A stretch of 28,928 bases of DNA from IMG/VR virus record IMGVR_UViG_3300020457_000061, positions 1 through 28,928 of that record. One strand, given 5' to 3'. The stretch comes from a virus. This document shows, in pieces, positions 7,319 through 13,102 of the stretch. The position numbers and the translations under genes are program-made. The notes beneath the pieces were generated by a model. The model was not told the DNA's origin, searched no databases, and saw only the letters and a list, made by a program, of their open reading frames with translations. Within the stretch, counting starts at the first letter, position 1. Each line of letters starts with the position of its first letter.

Positions 7319-7635
7319 TTTTCTTATCTTGCCCACCAATCTACACTTTGCCTGGCACTTGGCAAAAGTTTGATCCAGAAACTTGTAAAGCATACGTCAT
7401 TCCACATGCCAATTTATCAGGTGGTGCTGCGTTTGCGGTGTTTCTTGGTTTATTCGTTCTAGCACTAGTAGTATATGGAATCTATCTTACATTTGGTCCT
7501 GGTAAAGAAGAACTCAGAGATCAAATTGACGAGCATGCTAAAATGCATGAACTAGGAATTGCACATGGTCATGGTGGTAAATCAGACGCATATAAAATTG
7601 CTGGTAAACTTGAACATAAACATGAAGACAAATGA
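7315..7635 (+). CDS. Single-pass membrane protein with PsbN-like segment
   Basis: This 106-residue protein has one membrane helix (about residues 36-60) followed by VVYGIYLTFGPGKEELRDQIDEH, which closely resembles the C-terminal half of cyanobacterial PsbN (G-x-x-x-Y-x-x-FG-x-x-S/K-x-x-LRD-x-x-x-EH). PsbN is a thylakoid protein needed for photosystem II assembly and repair. Host PsbN is only about 43 residues; here there is an extra N-terminal region with two cysteines (C6, C24) and a His/Lys/Gly-rich C-terminal tail. So it is either an extended phage PsbN or a membrane protein that converged on the segment. It is coupled by ATGA overlaps to both neighbours. The PsbN relation is my reading from memory of the family, not a search result. 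Confidence 0.65.
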   Translation: MIFLSCPPIYTLPGTWQKFDPETCKAYVIPHANLSGGAAFAVFLGLFVLALVVYGIYLTFGPGKEELRDQIDEHAKMHELGIAHGHGGKSDAYKIAGKLEHKHEDK

Positions 7636-7826
7636 TTACTAAAGAGAAACAACGTAACCAAGTGAAATCTAAATTTTATTACATCTTCTGGGGTGTTGCA
7701 ACAACATCTGTAGTTCTTGGTCAATTATATGTTGGTGCAGGATACAGAATTTTTGCTCGTTCACTACATAGAATCTTCGATGCTATTGAAGTAGAGGTAA
7801 TCCAAGACCAACCTAGATATTATTAA
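7632..7826 (+). CDS. Small membrane protein, first tandem paralog
   Basis: A 64-residue protein with a charged N-terminus and one hydrophobic helix (YYIFWGVATTSVVLGQLYVG), then a basic amphipathic stretch and an acidic/aromatic tail (AIEVEVIQDQPRYY). It shares its plan with the next gene: YY-x-FW-V-A, a Q near the helix end, Y-x-x-x-R-I, and VEVEI. This points to tandem duplication. It is coupled by ATGA to the gene before and by TAATG to the one after. The function is unknown; it probably sits in the cytoplasmic or thylakoid membrane. Confidence 0.75.
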   Translation: MITKEKQRNQVKSKFYYIFWGVATTSVVLGQLYVGAGYRIFARSLHRIFDAIEVEVIQDQPRYY

Positions 7827-8005
7827 TGAGAACACAAAACAAAGAAAACTATTACTACATGTTTTGGGTGGTCGCAATGATCGCATTCATAGTGCCCCAA
7901 GTATTCACAGCAGTAGCATATCACAAACTCATTAGAATTCTTCAATCTCCTGTTGAGGTTGAGATTAAAAAAATGCCCCCTTATCAAGTGGAGTATATTA
8001 AATGA
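7826..8005 (+). CDS. Small membrane protein, second tandem paralog
   Basis: A 59-residue protein beginning MRTQNKENYYYMFWVVAM. One hydrophobic helix is followed by YHKLIRILQSPVEVEIKKM and a short tail. It resembles the previous protein in residue pattern (YY-x-FW-x-VA, P/Q-x-x-x-x-x-AY, R-I-L, VEVEI), so they are probably diverged duplicates. The start overlaps the previous stop by one base (TAATG) and its stop overlaps the next start (ATGA). Function unknown. Confidence 0.7.
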   Translation: MRTQNKENYYYMFWVVAMIAFIVPQVFTAVAYHKLIRILQSPVEVEIKKMPPYQVEYIK

Positions 8006-8076
8006 TTTGGTATGTTATAGGATGGACAATAGTTACTATGTGGTTCCTATCTAAATTAGGAGTTTTTAAAAAATGA
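8002..8076 (+). CDS. Micro-protein, 24 aa, membrane peptide
   Basis: The frame MIWYVIGWTIVTMWFLSKLG and a short basic end (VFKK) encodes one hydrophobic helix with a positive C-terminus. It is linked by ATGA overlaps on both sides, which is the main reason to think it is translated. At 24 residues it is similar in size to small photosystem or holin-like peptides, but no specific family is recognised. Confidence 0.5.
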   Translation: MIWYVIGWTIVTMWFLSKLGVFKK

Positions 8077-8252
8077 GATTAACACAAGAAGTAATTGACA
8101 AAATTCAATTAGCAATGCAACATACCAAAATGAACGGTGATGTTAATTGGAAAGATGGTGATGAAATAGATGTATGTCTTGCTGGACATTTCGCTGGTGA
8201 CAAGTTTATTTCAATCATTAATAGGACTCGTAGTAACACTACCAAGAGATGA
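8073..8252 (+). CDS. Hypothetical protein, 59 aa
   Basis: A soluble-looking small protein starting MRLTQEVIDKIQLAMQHTKM, with a central NWKDGDEIDVCLAGHF and a basic tail. It has no recognised domain. Overlaps of ATGA on both sides place it in the coupled chain. The mix of an N-terminal amphipathic helix and a beta-like centre suggests a compact domain. Confidence 0.65.
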   Translation: MRLTQEVIDKIQLAMQHTKMNGDVNWKDGDEIDVCLAGHFAGDKFISIINRTRSNTTKR

Positions 8253-8413
8253 CAAAATTATGGAGGGTCTGGAAGTATGCGTTGGGTAGTTTCTCTGATG
8301 AAAAGACCCAGAGGTATGACAATCTTATTGTCCTTGTACGATCTCTTATCTTTCTTACTTATCTCGTCACTAATTGTTTTATTGTTGCGGGAGTGATTAG
8401 ACATTGGGATTAA
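8249..8413 (+). CDS. Small membrane protein, 54 aa
   Basis: This 54-residue protein begins with an aromatic/basic stretch (MTKLWRVWKYALGSFSDEKT), followed by a hydrophobic helix (LIVLVRSLIFLTYLVTNCFI) and ends in RHWD. It is the last of the ATGA-coupled genes, and its stop lies three bases before the tRNA. A likely single-pass membrane protein of unknown function. Confidence 0.7.
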   Translation: MTKLWRVWKYALGSFSDEKTQRYDNLIVLVRSLIFLTYLVTNCFIVAGVIRHWD

Positions 8414-8416
8414 GTC

Positions 8417-8500
8417 GGGAGTGTGGCGGAATTGGTAGACGCACCAGACTTAAAATCTGTTGAGGGCAACCTCGTGGGGGTTCAAGTCCCCCTACTCCTA
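8417..8500 (+). tRNA. tRNA-Leu (anticodon UAA)
   Basis: The 84-base sequence folds as a class II tRNA: acceptor GGGAGTG paired with TACTCCT (two G-U pairs at the ends), a D arm with GGCGGAATTGGTAGACGC, anticodon loop CTTAAAA with anticodon TAA, a long variable arm (GAGGGCAACCTC), and a T arm GGGGG-TTCAAGT-CCCCC. The long variable arm and the anticodon identify leucine, reading UUA/UUG codons, which suit an AT-rich phage. The discriminator is A8500, and CCA is not encoded (TCA follows). It sits in a 104-base gap between two protein genes and is probably processed from their transcript. Confidence 0.95.
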
Positions 8501-8517
8501 TCATTATTATTACATCA

Positions 8518-9165
8518 ATGGATATCACTAGCAAAAATGAAGAGTTTCCTTATATTTTGATTGATAATTTCTACAATCAATCAGAGTTAGGAGAAATTTG
8601 GGATGAGTTGGATTACATGTGCAATCCTAGAAGGATGCAGAGAGCATCAGTTGAAAATGGTGCAGCATGGGATGGGTTTGATGAACATGGTAATAAAAGA
8701 AAACTGAAGACTAACTGGACTATGTGGTTAGATCATTTCTTTGGTCCTAATAGATTTGCATCTAGTATTCTTGAGGTAAACAGGAAATTACTTAAAAACT
8801 CACATATATTTGAAAACCATCCTCATTGGGCAATTAATGATGTTAATGCATACAAGCAAGATTTTACGCAAATTGCATACTATGAGGATAGTGATGAATA
8901 TCTAGAGCATAGAGATTCTGCAAGGTTAACTTGCCTTACATGGTTTTACAGAGAACCAAAAAAATTTACTGGTGGCACTTTATACTTTCCTTTGTGGGGC
9001 ACTGAAATTGAATGTAAAAATAACAGAGTCATATGTTTTCCATCGATGATTCCTCATGGGGTAACTAAAGTTAGTATGGATAAAAATGATATGGGTAAAA
9101 AACTTGGAAGATTTGTTATGACACAATTTTTGATGCTTGACACAGACAGTGTAACTGCTATATAA
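8518..9165 (+). CDS. 2OG-Fe(II) oxygenase family protein
   Basis: This 215-residue protein carries a full dioxygenase triad: HRD (H131, D133) in YLEHRDSARLTCLTWFYRE, H180 in FPSMIPHGVTKV and R198 in GRFVMTQFLM. The segment KKFTGGTLYFPLWG is the usual strand where the family shows GG-x-L-x-F. The N-terminal FPYILIDNFY is the typical family opening, which supports the ATG at 8518. It begins 17 bases after the tRNA. A consensus promoter is embedded in its last codons. The substrate is unknown; related proteins include prolyl hydroxylases. Confidence 0.82.
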   Translation: MDITSKNEEFPYILIDNFYNQSELGEIWDELDYMCNPRRMQRASVENGAAWDGFDEHGNKRKLKTNWTMWLDHFFGPNRFASSILEVNRKLLKNSHIFENHPHWAINDVNAYKQDFTQIAYYEDSDEYLEHRDSARLTCLTWFYREPKKFTGGTLYFPLWGTEIECKNNRVICFPSMIPHGVTKVSMDKNDMGKKLGRFVMTQFLMLDTDSVTAI

Positions 9166-9166
9166 T
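9137..9166 (+). promoter_or_regulatory. Sigma70-type early promoter
   Basis: TTGACA (9137-9142), an 18-base spacer and TATAAT (9161-9166) are both exact consensus boxes; TATATA two bases earlier gives a 16-base spacer. It lies inside the 3' end of the oxygenase gene. Transcription would start at about 9172-9174, right at the base of the folded element that follows. The ACTGCTATA part is shared with the promoter at 6309. Confidence 0.75.
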
Positions 9167-9171
9167 GTACG

Positions 9172-9227
9172 AATTAGGGGGAGTACAAAAGATCTCTAAG
9201 TAGAAAGAGTGCCCCCTTACTAATTTT
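9172..9227 (+). ncRNA. Structured RNA element: candidate small RNA or attenuator
   Basis: Inverted repeats nest here: AATTA (9172-9176) with TAATT (9221-9225), GGGGG (9177-9181) with CCCCC (9212-9216), and CTCT (9194-9197) with AGAG (9206-9209). The T-rich end TTTTAATTTATT follows. The predicted transcript start of the promoter at 9137-9166 coincides with the first stem base. This could be a stand-alone RNA of about 55 bases, a leaky terminator, or a 5' leader for the oxygenase gene at 9236. The sequence does not decide between these. Confidence 0.45.
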
Positions 9228-9235
9228 AATTTATT

Positions 9236-9859
9236 ATGAGCATTGGTCTTACAAAATTAAATCATCCCACGTTAGGTGAAATTATCTTTCACAGGTGGCG
9301 TGGTCATGTATCTTCACATAAGCAAGATATCATTGAACATCATTTATCTCATCAAAACTTTAAGTGGGGATTTACCAAGTCAACTATTGTTGAAGGAACT
9401 AATCCAAAAGAATTTGAAAAATTTGATGACATATCTATTCTTGCACATCCTTTAATTGTAGATAACAAAGTTACTTCTGATTATTTTGGTGGGTTGATTG
9501 AAAATATTGAGATAGAAGATCTTATTAACAGACACCATTTGTCTGGAGAAATTCTTCGTGCTCAGGTCAACCTATTCATTAAACGTGATAAAATTGTAAA
9601 TCCATGTCCTCATATTGACGTTAGAAAAGTTCCTCATTTCAGTATGCTTTACTATGTGAATGATGCTGATGGAGATACAATTTTTTATGACAAATCTGAA
9701 CACAATTCTAATGAAGAACTTGGTGAAATGAAAGAGTGGCGAAGGGAATCGCCAGAGAGGGGAGATATTTTAATTTTTGATGGTAGAATTTATCACAGTC
9801 CATCTTGTCCTGTTGAATCTACCCATAGAATTAGTGTTAACTTTGATATGCTAAAATGA
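9236..9859 (+). CDS. 2OG-Fe(II) oxygenase family protein
   Basis: This 207-residue protein has the dioxygenase triad HID (H126, D128) in PCPHIDVRKVPHFSMLYYV, H187 in FDGRIYHSPSCP and R198 in THRISVNFDM. GDILIFDGRIYHSP is the standard distal strand of phage 2OG oxygenases with a prolyl-hydroxylase-like fold. The N-terminal 100 residues are His-rich and variable. No Shine-Dalgarno is obvious before the ATG; the leader instead carries the folded element at 9172-9227, which may control it. The stop overlaps the next start (ATGA). The substrate is unknown. Confidence 0.82.
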   Translation: MSIGLTKLNHPTLGEIIFHRWRGHVSSHKQDIIEHHLSHQNFKWGFTKSTIVEGTNPKEFEKFDDISILAHPLIVDNKVTSDYFGGLIENIEIEDLINRHHLSGEILRAQVNLFIKRDKIVNPCPHIDVRKVPHFSMLYYVNDADGDTIFYDKSEHNSNEELGEMKEWRRESPERGDILIFDGRIYHSPSCPVESTHRISVNFDMLK

Positions 9860-10134
9860 TATTTTGGATCGGTTTCACCCTCATGGTTCTCAATGAGGGT
9901 TTTGTTATGATGAGACACGTTGCACCGTGGTTCGGAAAACAAAGACAAAAATTTATTGATAAGTATGGTGCAAACGTATGGTACAGATTTCATGGCACCT
10001 TAGATTATACTTGGATAGGACTTGTGACTATTGGATTGATAGTCAATCCTAATAGGATACTACATATTGCAGCATTATCAATTTTTTGGTTTGCATCATT
10101 TTTAATATTCTATTTACCTAGATGGATCAAGTGA
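9856..10134 (+). CDS. Membrane protein with about three helices
   Basis: A 92-residue protein with hydrophobic segments at about residues 2-19 (FWIGFTLMVLNEGFVMM), 50-63 (YTWIGLVTIGLIV) and 69-87 (HIAALSIFWFASFLIFYLP), separated by a basic loop (FGKQRQKFIDKYG). No family recognised. It is coupled to the upstream oxygenase by ATGA and overlaps the next gene by 13 bases. It probably resides in the host inner or thylakoid membrane. Confidence 0.75.
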   Translation: MIFWIGFTLMVLNEGFVMMRHVAPWFGKQRQKFIDKYGANVWYRFHGTLDYTWIGLVTIGLIVNPNRILHIAALSIFWFASFLIFYLPRWIK

Positions 10135-10409
10135 ATTATAACTATCCTTTATATGCACCATATTGGAAGGTTGACCTTTTCAAAAAACCATGGTACAGTA
10201 CATTTAAATCCCTTTTCAAAATGATCAATGTCAAAGACAACGAAGACGGTTCGTTCACGGTCGAGTGGGACGAAAACGACGAAAACGAAAGTTTCTTCAA
10301 CGACTGGACAAAAGAAGACTTCACGAGGTTCTTCCGTCTCTGTGCAGAGCGTGAAAACGCAAAAGAACTTGGAGAAGAATCTCAAAAACTTAACAACGAA
10401 GAAAGTTAG
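10122..10409 (+). CDS. Acidic cyanophage-type hypothetical protein, overlapped gene
   Basis: This 95-residue protein contains DNEDGSFTVEWDENDENESFFNDWTKEDF, a pattern I associate with small acidic proteins found repeatedly in T4-like cyanophages (DGSF-x-(V/I)-x-WD-x-ND-x-x-ES-x-x-NDWT-x-EDF). Its function is unknown. The 3' two-thirds (from 10228) overlap another gene in the +1 frame over 182 bases. In the overlap every Asp, Asn and Phe codon ends in C (19 of 19), while elsewhere in this genome T is common at that position, so base choice there is constrained by something beyond this protein. Confidence 0.75.
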   Translation: MDQVNYNYPLYAPYWKVDLFKKPWYSTFKSLFKMINVKDNEDGSFTVEWDENDENESFFNDWTKEDFTRFFRLCAERENAKELGEESQKLNNEES

Positions 10410-10641
10410 AAAGACTAGAATTGATAAGAAACCAGTATTTACTAAAGTTAAGTCTGGTGATCTATGGGAATTGGGTAATGGTAACGGCAATATAAAGAAT
10501 ACAATGCCTTGGTATCTTCATCCAGTTGATAAAGATACATTTAATAGGTCATGGTTTAGAGATTATGATGATGCATGTAAACAAATTACAAGATTAAAAT
10601 TAAGACCTGAACAATACACTCTAACAAAATATAATGGATGA
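10228..10641 (+). CDS. Basic Ser/Thr-rich protein with folded C-terminus, overlapping the previous gene
   Basis: A 137-residue frame. The N-terminal 60 residues (MSKTTKTVRSRSSGTKTTKT onward) are basic, Thr/Ser-rich and encoded wholly within the previous gene. The C-terminal 70 residues (VFTKVKSGDLWELGNGNGN, MPWYLHPVDKDTFNRSWFRD) look like a normal globular domain and have no competing frame. No family recognised. The start could instead be further downstream, but no ATG occurs between the overlap and VFTK, so either the long form is real or a rarer start codon is used. The basic, disordered N-terminus suggests nucleic-acid binding; that is inference. The stop overlaps the next gene. Confidence 0.65.
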   Translation: MSKTTKTVRSRSSGTKTTKTKVSSTTGQKKTSRGSSVSVQSVKTQKNLEKNLKNLTTKKVRKTRIDKKPVFTKVKSGDLWELGNGNGNIKNTMPWYLHPVDKDTFNRSWFRDYDDACKQITRLKLRPEQYTLTKYNG

Positions 10642-11233
10642 AGGATTTCCCGACAAGAGAGTTTATTACACTCCTACAAAATTGCCAGAGACTCTTATAG
10701 AGTCAATGAAAGAATATTGTGACCAATTAGAATATCAAGATGGAGAAGTTTTTGGTCTAAAAGAAAATGATGAGGCGTTTGTACGATTGGATACTAGGAG
10801 ATCTAAGGTTGCTTGGATCAACTGGGATGAATGGATTCCTGGTATCATGCACAGTATGATGATTTCTGCAAACGAATGTTATTTTAAATATGATCTAAGA
10901 CATTTTAAAGATAAAATACAATCGACTGTTTATAATGGTGGAGGAGAGCATAAAGATTTTTATGGTTGGCATGTAGATGGTGGGAGAACACATATTATTG
11001 AAGGAGTAGAAATGGAAAGAAAGTTATCCATTTCATTACTTCTTAGCGATCCTGATGAATATGACGGTGGTGAATTGGAATTTAGATATTATGGTGATAA
11101 TTATTCTTTTGTTAAACCCGATGCGGGAACTGGGGTAATCTTTCCATCTTGGTTACCTCATAGAGTTCATCCTGTTAAGTCTGGTGTAAGAAGATCTCTG
11201 GTTGCTTGGATGGATGGTCCTTGTTTTAAATAA
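10634..11233 (+). CDS. 2OG-Fe(II) oxygenase, PKHD-type prolyl-hydroxylase-like
   Basis: The most canonical of the five: DFYGWHVDGG gives the HxD pair (H113, D115), LSISLLLSDPDEYDGGELEF gives the GGEL-x-F strand, and FPSWLPHRVHPVKSGVRRSL gives the distal H176 and the 2-oxoglutarate arginine (R186 or R187), followed by VAWMDGP. This set matches PKHD-type hydroxylases in which the last segment reads R-x-SLV-x-W-x-x-GP. At 199 residues it is the size of a single catalytic domain. It overlaps the previous gene by 8 bases. The substrate is unknown. Confidence 0.88.
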   Translation: MDEGFPDKRVYYTPTKLPETLIESMKEYCDQLEYQDGEVFGLKENDEAFVRLDTRRSKVAWINWDEWIPGIMHSMMISANECYFKYDLRHFKDKIQSTVYNGGGEHKDFYGWHVDGGRTHIIEGVEMERKLSISLLLSDPDEYDGGELEFRYYGDNYSFVKPDAGTGVIFPSWLPHRVHPVKSGVRRSLVAWMDGPCFK

Positions 11234-11259
11234 TATATAATATAGTTTTTGATAACATA

Positions 11260-11652
11260 ATGGCAGAAAATAAAAGAAATTCTTCTCAGGCACATCGTGA
11301 TTTTAAAAAGGTTGCAGATGATTATTTTAATCAACCTGGTGCAGTAGAACAAAATTGGAATGTCCCTCAAGGATATGATGGTGAACCATTGAGTCCTAAA
11401 GGTAGAGAACTTAAAGCAATTCTTGAAGAAGAAAGACTTTGGAAAGAGGATAGTAGATGGAGAGCAAAAAATAGACTTCAAGATAACTTAGCATGGATTC
11501 TTGATCACCAAGAAGATGATGAAGATGCGGAGTATGCTTACAACACTCTTATAGAAATTGCTCAGAACGTAGCAACATATCACAATGAAGCAGGAAAAAA
11601 AGCAGAACGACTCGTCAAAATCTTACAAGATCCCACCATCATTAAAGAGTGA
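11260..11652 (+). CDS. Hypothetical helical protein, 130 aa
   Basis: A mostly alpha-helical, charged protein, with a coiled or helical stretch from about residue 50 (RELKAILEEERLWKEDSRWR) to the end. No catalytic motif or membrane segment is visible. It follows a short gap containing TATAATATAG near 11236, which could be a -10 element but has no clear -35. Its last 68 bases overlap a second frame described separately. Function unknown. Confidence 0.75.
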   Translation: MAENKRNSSQAHRDFKKVADDYFNQPGAVEQNWNVPQGYDGEPLSPKGRELKAILEEERLWKEDSRWRAKNRLQDNLAWILDHQEDDEDAEYAYNTLIEIAQNVATYHNEAGKKAERLVKILQDPTIIKE

Positions 11653-11746
11653 GTGGGAATCATATCTATCTGTGTGTGAATCTCTTGAAGTAGAACCTTC
11701 AGTGCGGAGGTTTCTCAGATACAATGAATTGTATCCGTATAAATAA
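11585..11746 (+). CDS. Hidden small gene, 53 aa
   Basis: In a frame overlapping the end of the 130-residue gene lies an ATG-initiated run of 53 codons. It starts with a Lys/Gln-rich part (MKQEKKQNDSSKSYK) and continues past the neighbour's stop as SEWESYLSVCESLEVEPSVR followed by RFLRYNELYPYK, which reads like an ordinary helical protein rather than a chance frame. Its stop codon lies within the late promoter TATAAATA at 11738. The overlapped part may be shorter if a downstream start is used. Confidence 0.5.
   Translation: MKQEKKQNDSSKSYKIPPSLKSEWESYLSVCESLEVEPSVRRFLRYNELYPYK
11738..11745 (+). promoter_or_regulatory. Late promoter, exact TATAAATA
   Basis: An exact match to the T4 late promoter core, 33 bases upstream of the GTG start of the first tail-fibre-like gene. 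It presumably heads the late structural block from 11771 to 20611. Confidence 0.75.
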
Positions 11747-11770
11747 ACTTGTAGCAAATAGTGTGATTTC

Positions 11771-13093
11771 GTGGGAACAAGAAAAATATCTCAGTTGGAT
11801 GTTATTTCAGATGCTAATCTCTCAGGAGAAGGTATCCTACCCGTTGTGGTGTCTGATCCTTTGATTCCCAACAGAAAAGTTAAAATCAACCAACTTCATA
11901 AAGGGGTTGCCCAAGGTACAAAGGCAGCACCTGGTTTATGTTTCGATTTAGACCGAGATACTGGTCTATATCAAAGTGCTTATGATGAAATAGGTCTTGG
12001 TTTTGGTAATAGTGGTTTATATATGACTACTATTTCAAATTCAGAGAGTTATAAATCTCTGTACATTACTGCAGTACATGATACCGCAACTAATGCGGAT
12101 ATTGTCCTTTCACCAAAAGGAACTGGTGCTGTAAAAATTACAGGTAACTTCATCATCTCAGATCAAACTTTTACTCTTGAGGATGCTCAAGGTCCGAAAG
12201 CAAGATTTGAGGTAAGTAATGTTGGTACTGGTACTAATACCAGAATTATGACATTGCCTGCTATCACTTCTGGTAATGGTACAACTTTAGTTGGTGATGA
12301 TACATCACAAACATTAAGAAACAAGACCATTCTCATTGATGAAGATAGTCTTGTTATCACTGATGGTGCTGAAGAAGCAGTCTTTCAAATTAACTGGGCA
12401 GAAACTTCTGGTACTAGAAGATCGTATTTCTTACCTGATGCAGGTACAGTAACAACGACTCTTGAACCAACTGCAACTTCATCAACTTTACTTGATACAA
12501 AGGCAGAGCAAACTGTCCTCAACAAAACTTTTGTAGACCTGTCACTTGTTGCTGACTCTGAACTTAACACTTCTACTGCAACCTTTAACACGGATGCACT
12601 TACAGCAAACAGAATAATCAGTGTACCTGATACTAACCTCACATTGGTTGGTACAGATTCAACACAAATTCTTGAAAACAAATCTATTGAAAACTTGATT
12701 CTTCAGGATTCTGGAGACAATAGTAAAAAGATTACTTTTTCTATTGACAATCAAAACTCATCATCAAACCAAACCTTTGAGTTCCCTCAAACTGGGGTTC
12801 TAAATAATGGTGGAAGCAACAATATTTTTGTATCTGAAGCGGCAACTCAAACTTTATCGGGTAAAACTTTAGTTAACCCTAGTATTAAGAACACTACTTC
12901 AAGTACTAATATTCTCACAATTAACGCAGACAACATTACTGCGAATAGAACCATCAGATTCCCAGACGCTGATGCGACTTTACTTTCTACGACAAACGTA
13001 AATGTCGATGACATCACATTTGGTTCTGGTATTGGTGCTGCTACTCTAATTGGCAGAACCAGACAACAACAGTTTTTCTACGCAGGATTCTAA
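11771..13093 (+). CDS. Tail fibre-like structural protein with NKT repeats (GTG start)
   Basis: A 440-residue structural protein starting at GTG; an in-frame stop at 11759 leaves no upstream option, and no clear Shine-Dalgarno is present. The N-terminus (GTRKISQLDVISDANLSGEG) reads like a virion attachment region. LDRDTGLYQS (residues 60-69) is a common fibre motif. From about residue 170 there are four degenerate repeats of 52-67 residues marked by QTLRNKT, QTVLNKT, QILENKS and QTLSGKT, each preceded by a TL(L/V)-type strand; they likely form a trimeric beta-helical shaft. It follows an exact late promoter. The host receptor cannot be inferred. Confidence 0.75.
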   Translation: MGTRKISQLDVISDANLSGEGILPVVVSDPLIPNRKVKINQLHKGVAQGTKAAPGLCFDLDRDTGLYQSAYDEIGLGFGNSGLYMTTISNSESYKSLYITAVHDTATNADIVLSPKGTGAVKITGNFIISDQTFTLEDAQGPKARFEVSNVGTGTNTRIMTLPAITSGNGTTLVGDDTSQTLRNKTILIDEDSLVITDGAEEAVFQINWAETSGTRRSYFLPDAGTVTTTLEPTATSSTLLDTKAEQTVLNKTFVDLSLVADSELNTSTATFNTDALTANRIISVPDTNLTLVGTDSTQILENKSIENLILQDSGDNSKKITFSIDNQNSSSNQTFEFPQTGVLNNGGSNNIFVSEAATQTLSGKTLVNPSIKNTTSSTNILTINADNITANRTIRFPDADATLLSTTNVNVDDITFGSGIGAATLIGRTRQQQFFYAGF

Positions 13094-13102
13094 TTATTAA
13101 CA

